A stretch of DNA of 36,154 nucleotides, taken from the NCBI GenBank assembly GCA_013824115.1, contig PNNG01000036.1, positions 1 to 36,154 of the forward strand, in the 5' to 3' direction. Position numbers and translations under genes: made by a program. The DNA comes from Sphingobacteriaceae bacterium. GTDB lineage: Bacteria; Bacteroidota; Bacteroidia; UBA7662. This document shows positions 17,288-25,717 of the stretch, in pieces. The notes beneath the pieces were generated by a model. It ran no database searches. It was given only the letters and a program-made list of their open reading frames with translations, and was not told the DNA's origin. Position 1 is the first letter of the stretch. Each line of letters begins with the position of its first letter.

Positions 17288-18430
17288 ATGATTCAGGAAA
17301 ACGACCGCCGCAGCTTCTTGGGCAAACTGGGCGTAGGCCTCTCGGCTGCCCTTGCCTGGCCCTTTTCGTCATTGGCCAAATCCGCAGAAAAAATGGAAAC
17401 AATGAATAATAAAAAGCAAGCCGTGGGCATAATCAAACCCCTTGGCTTTCAGTGGGAAACCGCCGATCCCTTCCTCTTTTGTGTACACCACGAAGACGCT
17501 TTTCCCAAAGGCAACAAAGACATGGGGCCAGCTGTGCCCCTCACTGGCCGCCCGCTGGGTAACGACTTTATCATCAAAGATGGCTTCCGCATGTACCACG
17601 GCAAAAAAGTGCCCGGCTTTCCGGGCCACCCGCACCGGGGTTTCGAAACCATTACCGTGGTGCGCAAAGGTTTGGTAGATCATGCCGATTCGGTAGGCGC
17701 CGCTGGCCGCTATGGCAATGGCGATGTGCAGTGGATGACCGCCGGCAAAGGCGTGCAGCACAGCGAAATGTTCCCGTGCCTGCACGAAGACCGCGAAAAC
17801 CACCTCGAGCTTTTCCAAATTTGGCTGAATCTGCCGCGCAAAAGCAAAATGGTGGAGCCACATTTTAAGATGTTCTGGAAAGAAAAGCTCGGCAAATACC
17901 AATCAGCCGACGCCAATGGCAAAAAAACCGAGGTGGAAGTGATTGCCGGCAAACTCGGACAAATTCAAGCCCCTGCCCCACCGCCCAACAGCTGGGCTGC
18001 CGACCCCAAAAACGAAGTGGCCGTTTGGAACATCCGCCTCGAAGCGGGTGCCGAATGGATTCTCCCCCCTGGCTCAGCCGGTGTTAACCGCACGCTTTAC
18101 TTTTACCAGGGCGAAGGCATTGAAGTGGCTGGTGTAAAGGTTCCCCGCTACCACAGCGTGGAAGTGCAGGCCGACCAAAGCCTGCGCATCCAAAACGGAA
18201 ACCACGTATCGAAAATACTGCTGCTGCAAGGCCGCCCCATCAATGAGCCCGTAATTCAGTACGGTCCCTTTGTGATGAACAGCAAAGAAGAAATCCAGCA
18301 AGCGTTCAACGACTTCCACCGCACCCAGTTTGGGGGTTGGCCCTGGCCCAAATACGACCAGGTGCACGACCGCCACGAAGGCCGATTTGCCTTGCATGCC
18401 GATGGCAAAAAGGAATACCCGAAAGTGTAA
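17288..18430 (+). CDS. Pirin-family cupin protein with Tat-type signal peptide
   Basis: 380 residues. Residues 6-12 (D-R-R-S-F-L-G) followed by a hydrophobic stretch to about residue 30 form a twin-arginine export signal, unusual because pirins are mostly cytoplasmic. The mature part is a double cupin. The N-terminal cupin has all four metal ligands of pirin: H114 and H116 (FPGHPHRGFET) and H158 and E160 (GVQHSEM). The pirin C-terminal domain follows (about 240-340, with the SVEVQ and LLLQGRPINEPV strands). Tat export fits a folded protein that loads iron in the cytoplasm. Some pirins have quercetinase activity, others regulate; I cannot choose. A downstream ATG (Met36) would give a leaderless cytoplasmic form of about 345 residues. 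Confidence 0.9.
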   Translation: MIQENDRRSFLGKLGVGLSAALAWPFSSLAKSAEKMETMNNKKQAVGIIKPLGFQWETADPFLFCVHHEDAFPKGNKDMGPAVPLTGRPLGNDFIIKDGFRMYHGKKVPGFPGHPHRGFETITVVRKGLVDHADSVGAAGRYGNGDVQWMTAGKGVQHSEMFPCLHEDRENHLELFQIWLNLPRKSKMVEPHFKMFWKEKLGKYQSADANGKKTEVEVIAGKLGQIQAPAPPPNSWAADPKNEVAVWNIRLEAGAEWILPPGSAGVNRTLYFYQGEGIEVAGVKVPRYHSVEVQADQSLRIQNGNHVSKILLLQGRPINEPVIQYGPFVMNSKEEIQQAFNDFHRTQFGGWPWPKYDQVHDRHEGRFALHADGKKEYPKV

Positions 18431-18434
18431 TCTC

Positions 18435-18462
18435 AGCCCCGCCGAACAAGCGGGGCTTTTTT
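18435..18462 (+). terminator. Rho-independent terminator of the pirin gene
   Basis: AGCCCCGC (18435-18442) pairs with GCGGGGCT (18450-18457) over a 7-nt loop, followed by T to 18462. It abuts the stop of the convergent glycosyltransferase gene. Confidence 0.9.
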
Positions 18463-20079
18463 ATGGCTTAATTCGGAAAATATAAAGCTGCTCAAACGTA
18501 TCAATAGGATGCGTCATCAGGGGCTGTAAAATTGGCTTATTGAGCCAAGCAGTATCCGAAACCACCAAAACACTGGCACCATTTTGTAAAGCTTTTTGGA
18601 GCGTTTCCGGGTTTTCGAAATTCGGGTAATTGGTCCAGCCCTTGCGCTGCATCAAGTACAAGCTGATGTTGAATGAGGGGTCGGCAATGCTAATGACTTT
18701 TTCATTTTGACCTACCCCCAGTGCATTCCATTGATCTGCCAAGCGCACATAACTTTGCCAATGGGTGTCGCGGTACCAATTGAACCAATGCATGAGGTTG
18801 TAAAAGTTCTGTGGCACGGTGATGGGTGCCTTGCCCCATTCGTATGAGGTAGTTTTGATTTGCATCATTTGAACACCGTAGAGCAGGCTGTAAGCAGCAT
18901 AAGCCACCCAAAGTATGCGTACAGCATGCTGCCGTTTGGTTGGCCATTGGTCGAAAAAGAAATGTTCAAGTAGCCATGCAAAAGGCACAACGATGGCAGG
19001 AAACAGAATGAGCAAAGCGATGTAGTAATAGTCGTGGGCAGCAAAAAGGGGGCCCCACAAAGCCACATACAAAGCCCCTCCCAAAACCACCAGCGCATTG
19101 GCCAACCAAGCGAACAAAGGCAGCCGTTTAAAATGCAGCAGGTTAAACAGCCAAATGAAGGCCATCAAAAAAAGCGTGGGATAAGAAAAATACACCAGCA
19201 AGGTTTCATTCCAAACGCCATGAAGCCACGTGCGCCATGCTTTGCCCGTTAACTGCCAAATGGGAAAAATAGCGTTGTAGGTGTATTTAAATCCATGCGC
19301 ATTATTGTAGGCTTGTGCGTAGCTGTACCAAGCGTATACTCCAGCCATTACAAGTAAAAAGCCCGACAATGTTCGCCATGTGTGTGTGTGTGTGTGTAGA
19401 AATTGCGATTATCGAGCGTTTTTATACCCAATCTCTCTAAGATCCAAATTCCTAGTAAAAAAGCAAAAGCAATGAGGCTTGATATTTTGATAAGTCCGGC
19501 CGCCAAAAACAAGCTCATGGCCAGCCCAAACCAGTTCCATTTTCCCGTGCGGTAATGTTGTAAAACACTGCTGAGGGCAATCAAAACCAGACAAAAAGCA
19601 GGTGCATCGGTCAAAAAGCTCACCCCATAAAACAAAAAGGTGGGCGATGCCAACAATATGAAGGTAATGCTGAGCACCAGCCATCGCCGCCGAAGCAAAA
19701 CACCAATACTTTTGTAGAAGCTCCAAATGGCCAACACCATCATCAGTAGCATGGGCAGGCGGTAGCTCCAATATTGTTTTCCGGTAACCTTCCAAACTTG
19801 GGCCATGAGGTAATAAAAGCCTGGAAACTCACCCGCCGTTCGCCCGCTACTGTAGCCATCACCCATCTGCATGTGCATTTGTGGCTCTAACAAGGCCGCG
19901 CCTTCGTAGTACTGCTGGGTGAGCGACAAACAATCCGCCTGCCGCCAAATGTGTACGTTCAGCGGGCCTTCATTGAGTATTCCGCTGTATAGCCACAAAA
20001 GTAGCGAAACGAGCATCCACCAGAACAAGCGATCTCCTAGGGAGAAATAGCGAATTACCGACTCTATCAAAAGATTCAT
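18461..20079 (-). pseudogene. GT39-like membrane glycosyltransferase, frameshifted at a (CA)9 tract
   Basis: Two overlapping frames encode the two halves of one polytopic protein. The upstream half runs from the ATG at 20077-20079 to a stop just after the tract (end about 19348). It has the family-39-type first periplasmic loop (IWRQADCLSLTQQYYEG, a GT-C acidic-loop candidate) and about five membrane helices. The downstream half (from about 19369 to 18461) continues with further helices (FLLVMAGVYAWYS onward) and a soluble tail ending IFRIKP, and lacks a proper start. The join lies at (CA)9 on the coding strand. With 8 or 11 CA units the frames fuse into a continuous protein (about 538 residues at eight units). 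GT39-like enzymes transfer sugar from a polyprenyl-phosphate carrier at the outer face of the inner membrane. It lies 24 bp after the upstream membrane-protein gene, so they are probably co-transcribed. The locus could be phase-variable (here OFF), decayed, or a sequencing slip. Confidence 0.85.
19379..19396. repeat. Dinucleotide microsatellite (TG)9 / (CA)9
   Basis: Nine TG units on the plus strand inside the glycosyltransferase coding region. In the upstream frame they encode alternating Thr-His. This is the longest simple-sequence tract I noticed in the window. Confidence 0.95.
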
Positions 20080-20103
20080 CCGATTTTCCAAGCGCAATGG
20101 AGT

Positions 20104-21405
20104 TTATTTGAAAATCAACTTCAACAGATAGGCAAAATCCCACTCATCACCGCCCCACCAATACCTTTTGTACGAGTAGCTCAACTTGAAGCTGTAAAAC
20201 AGGATAAAAAGCAACAACAGCCACCAGGCAGCCCGTTTTAAGCCACCCAAAGGAGGAATAAAGCGAGGAAACCTTTTGACCAAGGGCAACACCAATAAAG
20301 TGCTGTATTCGGCCATCGCCCGAGCACCATAACTGCCACCGAAGTTCCATACCCACCAGCAAGAGTTCACATAACTCACCAAAAAGAAAAAGAGGAAGAG
20401 TACACCCGCCTCCTTGGCATCTTGCCGCCACCAAAACCACCAGGCGGGCAAGGCCAACCACAAAATGGGCATATACCACCACATGCCACCCGAAATGGCA
20501 AACCAAAAATGGCGCAGTGCCGGATCGGTCCAGTTGAAGCCCTCACCCGTGTAAGAGTAAGTAACCCAGCTGCCAAAAGCATATTTCCAGTACAAAAGCT
20601 GGGGGAAAACAAGCAGCAATCCACCTAAAGCAGTTAGCCCAATAGCCAGCACCAACCTAGAAGTAGGCATGCGCCGAATGACGGCTTGGATGGATGTGCG
20701 GTGCAACCACCACAGCGGAAATACAATGAGGGCGTTGGTGGGCCTGATAACAACCGTTAAACCCAACAGGGCACCTAAAAACAACCACCAAGCGCCGTGG
20801 ATTTCGGTCGTTACGCCTCTATCGCTCAAGCGTTGCACCAATAAAAGCAAGGCGGCGAACAGGGCAAAAGAATACACATGTGACATGCCCATGCAGTCGA
20901 TGGTGTAAAACAGCAAATTGCTGCCTAAAAACACAATAACCACCCAAGCGGTGGCCACCAGGGGCGAAGCATATCGCTGTAACCAGGAGCTGAGCCAATA
21001 ACAGCCTGCTGCCGCATAAAATACACCTCCCAACAAAACGGCTCTTTGATGGGTCACACTCAAGCCAGGCATAGACAATACGTCTGTGCCACTGCGCCAC
21101 CACCAATCACACAAAGCGTAAAACGGACTCAACAGCAGCGCAATGCCATAGGTGTATTTAGTACGGATGACGCCGTCGGGTTGTAAGAAAAAGCCTTGTC
21201 CCAGCTTGTCGAAAGCCTCGGGCGGTACCAAGCTGGCATCCCAGCCATAATAAAAAGTAGCTGGCAGGTAAATGAAGTAACCCGAAACATCGGCCCATAC
21301 AATTCCCAACCAGGTATAAAAATACTCCAAAGGATGGTTCAGCCAGGCAATGAGCAGCAGGCCCAGAAAAAAACAAATAAAGAAAAGGCGTCTAACCAAG
21401 GACAT
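20104..21405 (-). CDS. Polytopic inner-membrane protein, GT-C-like (predicted glycosyltransferase or lipid-linked sugar handling)
   Basis: 433 residues with about ten hydrophobic helices and an N-terminal membrane segment. The first large loop contains WADVSGYFIYLPATFYYGW, with an Asp in the position where GT-C enzymes keep catalytic acids, and a later loop has VIRPTNALIVFPLWW and GGSYGARAMAEY. I recognise no specific family signature beyond resemblance to uncharacterised Bacteroidota membrane proteins beside GT39 genes. It precedes the frameshifted glycosyltransferase on the same strand, and the two would act on the same surface glycan if both are active. The start ATG is at 21403-21405; a clear promoter was not found. 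Confidence 0.75.
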   Translation of the reverse strand: MSLVRRLFFICFFLGLLLIAWLNHPLEYFYTWLGIVWADVSGYFIYLPATFYYGWDASLVPPEAFDKLGQGFFLQPDGVIRTKYTYGIALLLSPFYALCDWWWRSGTDVLSMPGLSVTHQRAVLLGGVFYAAAGCYWLSSWLQRYASPLVATAWVVIVFLGSNLLFYTIDCMGMSHVYSFALFAALLLLVQRLSDRGVTTEIHGAWWLFLGALLGLTVVIRPTNALIVFPLWWLHRTSIQAVIRRMPTSRLVLAIGLTALGGLLLVFPQLLYWKYAFGSWVTYSYTGEGFNWTDPALRHFWFAISGGMWWYMPILWLALPAWWFWWRQDAKEAGVLFLFFFLVSYVNSCWWVWNFGGSYGARAMAEYSTLLVLPLVKRFPRFIPPLGGLKRAAWWLLLLFILFYSFKLSYSYKRYWWGGDEWDFAYLLKLIFK

Positions 21406-21454
21406 GAGGAATAAAGCGGCAAAAACTAGAACTTCCCAAATTCATTACTGCCAC

Positions 21455-21485
21455 AAAATACAAAAGCATCCGTTCCGGATGCTTT
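21455..21485 (-). terminator. Terminator of the cold-shock-domain gene
   Basis: A perfect 10-bp stem, AAAGCATCCG (21463-21472) and CGGATGCTTT (21476-21485), with a 3-nt loop. On the minus strand it is followed by a T-rich run. It lies ten bases after the stop. Confidence 0.8.
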
Positions 21486-21494
21486 GTGTTTCTT

Positions 21495-21944
21495 TTATTT
21501 CCTCACCTTAACGGCTTGCCAGCCTTTGGTGCCCTTCACTTTTTCGAAGGTAACCCGGTCGTTTTCGTTGATTGGCCCCGCAATGTCGTTGATGTGAACG
21601 AAGAGGCTTTCCTGACTTTCATGGTCGCGGATAAAGCCATAACCCTTGCTTTGGTTGAAAAAAGTAACCGTGCCTTTGCGTTGCAACTCTTCTTCGGTGA
21701 GTTCGCGTTGACGGGCTACGCCTACTTCAATGTCTTCGGCATTTACCTCGGCGCGGCGCGATGGATCGGGCGGAGCACTTACCAAATTGCCCTCATGATC
21801 TACATACACCATCATGTCTTCGAGGCTTTTGCCTTTGTCGGTACTCGATTTGCGCTCTTCTTTGCGCGCTACTTTCTCTTTTTTCTTCTGCTCTTTCTTC
21901 TTTTCGTTTTCGCGTTTTCCGAAGCTTTGTTGTGATCTTGCCAT
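21495..21944 (-). CDS. Cold-shock-domain RNA-binding protein with basic N-terminal extension
   Basis: 149 residues from the ATG at 21942-21944 (MARSQQSFGKRE). I prefer this to the longer frame, whose extra codons cross a hairpin in the leader. Residues about 10-45 are Lys/Glu/Arg-rich and probably disordered. The middle contains DMMVYVDHEGN and PPDPSRRAEV. Residues about 87-149 are a cold-shock OB-fold with RNP1-like KGYGFI and RNP2-like LFVHI. This layout is common in Bacteroidota; such proteins bind single-stranded RNA or DNA and act as RNA chaperones. It is divergent from the Crp/Fnr gene. Confidence 0.9.
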   Translation of the reverse strand: MARSQQSFGKRENEKKKEQKKKEKVARKEERKSSTDKGKSLEDMMVYVDHEGNLVSAPPDPSRRAEVNAEDIEVGVARQRELTEEELQRKGTVTFFNQSKGYGFIRDHESQESLFVHINDIAGPINENDRVTFEKVKGTKGWQAVKVRK

Positions 21945-22043
21945 AAATGATTTAAAAGTAAAATGCCCGGTAGGATCGGGCATCAATGGGGCTGGTTATA
22001 GTCCGGAAAACGCTTTCACCTGCTGGTGTGAGGCACAAAGCTA
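21945..22043 (-). promoter_or_regulatory. Promoter and structured 5' leader of the cold-shock-domain gene
   Basis: On the minus strand a perfect -7 box TAGCTTTG occupies 22036-22043, giving an mRNA leader of about 85 nt. In the leader, ATGCCCG and CGGGCAT arms (21963-21969 and 21977-21983) form a 7-bp hairpin ending 18 nt before the start codon, followed by a T-rich stretch. This could be an attenuator or a temperature-responsive structure as in other cold-shock mRNAs. Confidence 0.45.
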
Positions 22044-22105
22044 CGGAAAATCAGGCAGATGAACTAATGAGGCAACAGCAATTGTAAAAACACCATGGCA
22101 CAAAG

Positions 22106-22136
22106 TTGTGGCATGTGCGGCTATTCCTTAGTTTTG
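22106..22136 (+). promoter_or_regulatory. Candidate leaderless promoter of the Crp/Fnr gene
   Basis: TTG at 22106-22108, a 20-nt spacer and a perfect TAGTTTTG at 22129-22136, three bases before an in-frame ATG at 22140. This box decides the start, because the longer in-frame ATG at 22095 would place the promoter inside the coding region. Confidence 0.5.
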
Positions 22137-22139
22137 GAC

Positions 22140-22763
22140 ATGTCCTTCATCGACCTTCCCGCAGCAACGCCCCCCATGCACCCGCTGGCCGTCCATTTGA
22201 AGGCCGCCTTCGACCCGCATTACGAGGCTCCTTTGGAGGTTTGGGATTATTTTGCACGCAGCGGCGAAACCATAGATGTAGGTAAAAACCACGTTTTAAA
22301 AGCGGCGCAGAGCATCGAAAAATACGGTTACTTCTTGGTGAGAGGGGCCTGTGGCTTGTTTGTGTGGAAAGAAAACAACCATGTGTGCTTAGACCTGCAC
22401 CTCGAAAATGACTTCTTTACCGACGACCTATCGTTTTACACCGGGCAGCCTTCGCCCATTGAAATCACCACCCTCGAAGCCTGCACCTTGTTGCGCTTGA
22501 GCAAAAGCAGCATCGAGCACCTCAACAGTACACCGCAGGGACAATTGCTCTTTTCCATTGGCAACCAAGTAGGCTACATACAAAAGCAGCAACAGCAGGT
22601 AGACCTGCTCACCCGTTCCGCCGAAGAACGCTACCTCGAACTCATGGCCAACCGCCCGCAACTGGTGCAGCGCATTGCGCAAAAGCATATTGCCTCGCTC
22701 TTAGGCATTACCACCCAAAGCCTCAGCCGCATCAGGCGGCGTTTGGCCCATAGCTCGCGCTGA
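22140..22763 (+). CDS. Crp/Fnr-family transcriptional regulator
   Basis: 207 residues from the ATG at 22140 (an ATG at 22095 adds 15 atypical Cys-rich residues and is disfavoured). Residues about 40-140 are a cyclic-nucleotide-binding-like jelly roll (GETIDVGKNHVL, EKYGYFLVRGACGLFV, FTDDLSFYTGQPSPIEITTLEACTLLRL is reduced relative to CRP and lacks an obvious cAMP phosphate-binding RxE-S motif). Residues about 165-205 are a winged HTH (KHIASLLGITTQSLSRIRRRL). It has no Fnr-type Fe-S cysteine cluster. The ligand is therefore unknown. Similar Bacteroidota proteins often control nearby genes, but no target box was identified. It is convergent with the DUF1801 gene. Confidence 0.9.
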   Translation: MSFIDLPAATPPMHPLAVHLKAAFDPHYEAPLEVWDYFARSGETIDVGKNHVLKAAQSIEKYGYFLVRGACGLFVWKENNHVCLDLHLENDFFTDDLSFYTGQPSPIEITTLEACTLLRLSKSSIEHLNSTPQGQLLFSIGNQVGYIQKQQQQVDLLTRSAEERYLELMANRPQLVQRIAQKHIASLLGITTQSLSRIRRRLAHSSR

Positions 22764-22786
22764 AAGCACACCCGCTGCTGCCTAGC

Positions 22787-23242
22787 CTATTTTTTTAACT
22801 GCCTTTCATACAAGGCAATCCAATCGTCCACCGTCATTTTGGCGCACAATTCGGCTAGTAAATCGATAGGCACTTTGGCCGGATTGCTGAAACGTATGCA
22901 GCTTTTACCCATATTCAATTTTCCAGGAACACGCTCAGCATAGGCCCGTTCAAACCAAGCCAGCAAATTGGGATCGGCATATACCCCCATGTGGTAAAAA
23001 GAGATGTGATTTTTCTGCGAAGCCAAGCCCGCAAAAGGCAAAGGATCTTTGGGGTTACAATGGTAACCAGCTGGGTAAAGCGCGTGCGGCACCACAAAAC
23101 CAATCATGCCGTAGCCCACGCTGGCTTCAAAACCAGGCGGAAAAGCTGCTTTCATGGCCTCATAAAGGGCTTGCATTACAGGCTGCCGATCGGCAGGCAG
23201 CTCGTCGAGATACTGCTGAACAGAAGTGGCGTTTGATTGCAT
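22787..23242 (-). CDS. DUF1801 (YdhG-like) protein
   Basis: 151 residues with the family pattern: N-terminal VQQYLDELPADRQPVM helix, GFEASVGYGMIGF strand with the conserved Gly-Tyr-Gly, then ASQKNHISFYHMG and the C-terminal GKSCIRFSNP and DDWIALYE. DUF1801 proteins are small cytosolic proteins of unknown function related in fold to the frataxin-like YdhG/YdeI group. The start ATG is at 23240-23242; a -7-like box (TAACTTTC, 23247-23254) lies four bases upstream. Only 23 bp separate its stop from that of the Crp/Fnr gene. Confidence 0.88.
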   Translation of the reverse strand: MQSNATSVQQYLDELPADRQPVMQALYEAMKAAFPPGFEASVGYGMIGFVVPHALYPAGYHCNPKDPLPFAGLASQKNHISFYHMGVYADPNLLAWFERAYAERVPGKLNMGKSCIRFSNPAKVPIDLLAELCAKMTVDDWIALYERQLKK

Positions 23243-23321
23243 GCCCGAAAGTTAAATACATCCATTGGTTTCTTAGTCACCTGGCAAACGTTTGCAACCC
23301 CTGCTAGCGGAAGCAAACCTT

Positions 23322-25409
23322 TCACTCTATTTGCAGCCGTTGCTGGAAAGTGCCCGCCCCATTTTGGAGCTGCAGGAAATACAAGCCCTTTGGCAGCGCA
23401 GGCAAGGTCAACTTTTCATCTGTATCCTCCAGCCACCAACCCTGCAGCAATCGTCCATGCATGTCGAACAGCTCCAATTTGCTGCCCGCAGGCAATTGCG
23501 TTTGCAGCCAGCTTGAGGCGGGATTAGGATAAACTTTCCAGCCTTCAGGCCAATGACGCACCGAGCTCAGCACCACATTGAAACAAGCAGAAGTATCAAC
23601 GCAGCCATTTTGCCGTACCTCAACGGCATAGGTGCCCGAGTTGGTGGGAGTAAAACTGCTTGATGTGGCACCTGCAACAGGCGCAAACTGCTGATCACAA
23701 CGCAACCAGCGGTAAGTGGCTTGGTTGTTTAACGCCTGCAGCTGCTGCCCTTGAAGCACCACCCTGCTGTCGATGGTATCAACGGTCAACGACTGGCTTT
23801 GCTGTGCAATATTGCCCGAGTTGTCGGTGTAAGTCCACAATAAAATATAGTTTCCCGGCCGCGTTTCGGGCAAAAATCGGTCAGCAACGGCGGTAATCAT
23901 ACCCGAACAATTGTCGGTAGCCTGAGGCAAGGGCACATTGCCCCCGCACGACACACTTAAAGGAGGCAGGCTGGCCTGCAGGGGCACTGGTGCCAAAGTA
24001 TCAACATAAATGGTAATAGAATCACACGGACCATGTGGCAAACAATTGCCGGCGCCACGCACATAATAAGTAGTGGTGACCAATGGACTCACACTGATGA
24101 TGGAGCCGCCCAATGCCACCGGATTTTGCGCACATCCACCTGCAAACCACTCCCAGTGCTGCGAGCCATTGAGGGCACCGTTTGCCGAAAGAAAGAGCTG
24201 GGTGCCCGGACAAATAAGCTGTTGGGCAGCGGTGGGTTGCGCCAATCCGGCCGATTGTCCAGAGGTATTGGTTACCACCCGTGCCAAGCGCGCCATCGGT
24301 ACCCCTCCCGCGCTTGAAAAGTTACCGCCCACAATTAAACTACTATCGGGCAACACTACCGCTGCATTCACGCCTCCATTGAGCTCCGAACAGCTGCCAC
24401 CCCCGGTTACCAGCTGTCCTTGTGCATTCACCAAAGCCAAATGCTGCAATTGCTGATTGGGCACCGCGTGGTTGCCAAACACCATGATGCGTCCATCGGG
24501 CAATACATTGAGGTGCAATACCGTGGTGGTGAAGGCTACATTGGGCACAAAAGTGGTGTCGAGGGCGCCATCGGGCAGCAAACGCAGCAAGCGATTGCGG
24601 GCTACACCGTTGTAGGAGGTGAAAGAACCCACCAAAAGAATTTTGCCATCGGGTTGAATGGCCATATTGCGCACATTTCCGCCAGTGACGCCCAGCCCGG
24701 TTTGAAAAGTGGTATCGCGCTGGCCATTGGCCAAAAGGCGAAATATGCGTCCCACCGGCTGTCCGTTGTACTGCGTTACCGCACCTGCCACCAGCACCCT
24801 GCCGTCGCTCAGCGAATGCATCACCTCTATGAGTCCTGTTGTGCCCGATCCACCGGCGTTAAAGCTCAAATCGCGCTGGCCGTTGGCCAATAATTTAACG
24901 GGTTGAGTAACGGCTTGCTGTTGAAACTGGCTGAAAAATCCGCTCACCAATACCCCACTGTCGCTCAAGGGAGCCATGGCCAATACCTCGTTGTTGAATC
25001 CTTGACCGAGCTGAAAAGTGGTATCAAAAGCGCCGTTGGGAAGGATGCGGGCCAGTCCACGTGCCGTTTGGTTATTATACAAAAAAAAGAGCCCGCCCAG
25101 GAGCACTTTCCCATCGGGCAACAAGCGCATCACGTTGATGCGGGCATCGGCACCTGTCCCTGCCTGAAAGCTGGTATCGCGCTGGCCATTCTGAAAAATA
25201 CGCATCAGCCTAGGCGCGGCTACGGTTTGGTAGGTGGTAAAGCTGCCCCCCAACAGAATGCGTCCGTTTGGCTGCAAAGCCATCGACGTAACACTGTTAT
25301 TTAAGCCCGTACCGATGGGAAAAATAGGGTCGAAACGCGCAGGTTGTGCCAAAAGAACCTGCCAAGAGCCCAGCAAGCTCAGCAAAAAAGTCAGGAATAC
25401 AGGTTTCAT
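23322..25409 (-). CDS. Secreted delta-60-repeat protein with T9SS sorting domain
   Basis: 695 residues. The signal peptide covers residues 1 to about 21 (ending VLLAQ). Residues about 25-385 contain six to seven delta-60 repeats of about 52-55 residues, each with LxPDGKILLGGxF and NGxxDTTF cores, which fold as beta-propeller blades. A PKD/Ig-like region follows (about 390-500, with AAQQLICPGTQLFLS), then a HYR-like domain (about 500-550, VSCGGNVPLPQATDNCSG), and the T9SS type A sorting domain at about 620-695 (KVYPNPASSWLQT, KLELFDMHGRLL, GLYFLQL). It is predicted to be displayed at or released from the cell surface; its role (binding, structural) is unknown. A long inverted repeat lies in its upstream region. 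Confidence 0.92.
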   Translation of the reverse strand: MKPVFLTFLLSLLGSWQVLLAQPARFDPIFPIGTGLNNSVTSMALQPNGRILLGGSFTTYQTVAAPRLMRIFQNGQRDTSFQAGTGADARINVMRLLPDGKVLLGGLFFLYNNQTARGLARILPNGAFDTTFQLGQGFNNEVLAMAPLSDSGVLVSGFFSQFQQQAVTQPVKLLANGQRDLSFNAGGSGTTGLIEVMHSLSDGRVLVAGAVTQYNGQPVGRIFRLLANGQRDTTFQTGLGVTGGNVRNMAIQPDGKILLVGSFTSYNGVARNRLLRLLPDGALDTTFVPNVAFTTTVLHLNVLPDGRIMVFGNHAVPNQQLQHLALVNAQGQLVTGGGSCSELNGGVNAAVVLPDSSLIVGGNFSSAGGVPMARLARVVTNTSGQSAGLAQPTAAQQLICPGTQLFLSANGALNGSQHWEWFAGGCAQNPVALGGSIISVSPLVTTTYYVRGAGNCLPHGPCDSITIYVDTLAPVPLQASLPPLSVSCGGNVPLPQATDNCSGMITAVADRFLPETRPGNYILLWTYTDNSGNIAQQSQSLTVDTIDSRVVLQGQQLQALNNQATYRWLRCDQQFAPVAGATSSSFTPTNSGTYAVEVRQNGCVDTSACFNVVLSSVRHWPEGWKVYPNPASSWLQTQLPAGSKLELFDMHGRLLQGWWLEDTDEKLTLPALPKGLYFLQLQNGAGTFQQRLQIE

Positions 25410-25717
25410 ACAAACTGATTTTCAGACAAGTTACACATTAAAACAAATGCTGATTGTTTTTTGCTCAAAAACTTGTCTGCTTTGTACGAAGAAAACCTTC
25501 GGGCGCTTAATCGAACCTCATTGAATAGCGAATTTGGCATCACGAATCAATGTCGTTTAGTCAACCAAACAGGGCGTTGATTGCGACATGGCCGTTGAAT
25601 GGGTGAATTTGCTGGTTATCGAAAAGCAGCCGACGCTCACGCAGGTGCCGCAAATGCCCGAGATACAGGAGCAGTTTCAGTTTGGGCTTTTACCGGTGTT
25701 TGCTACCGGATCGACTT
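25410..25717. other. Intergenic region with a 10-bp inverted repeat
   Basis: CAGACAAGTT at 25423-25432 and AACTTGTCTG at 25470-25479 are perfect inverted copies separated by 37 bp, just upstream of the delta-60 gene start. Such spacing suggests a looped operator or an mRNA stem. The rest shows nothing clear; a small plus-strand frame (25588-25749) overlaps the end of the next gene and has no family support. Confidence 0.45.

Noticed and set aside
22095..22139. Upstream ATG for the Crp/Fnr regulator
   Set aside because: The extra 15 residues look non-coding (Cys/Gly-rich) and cover the predicted promoter.
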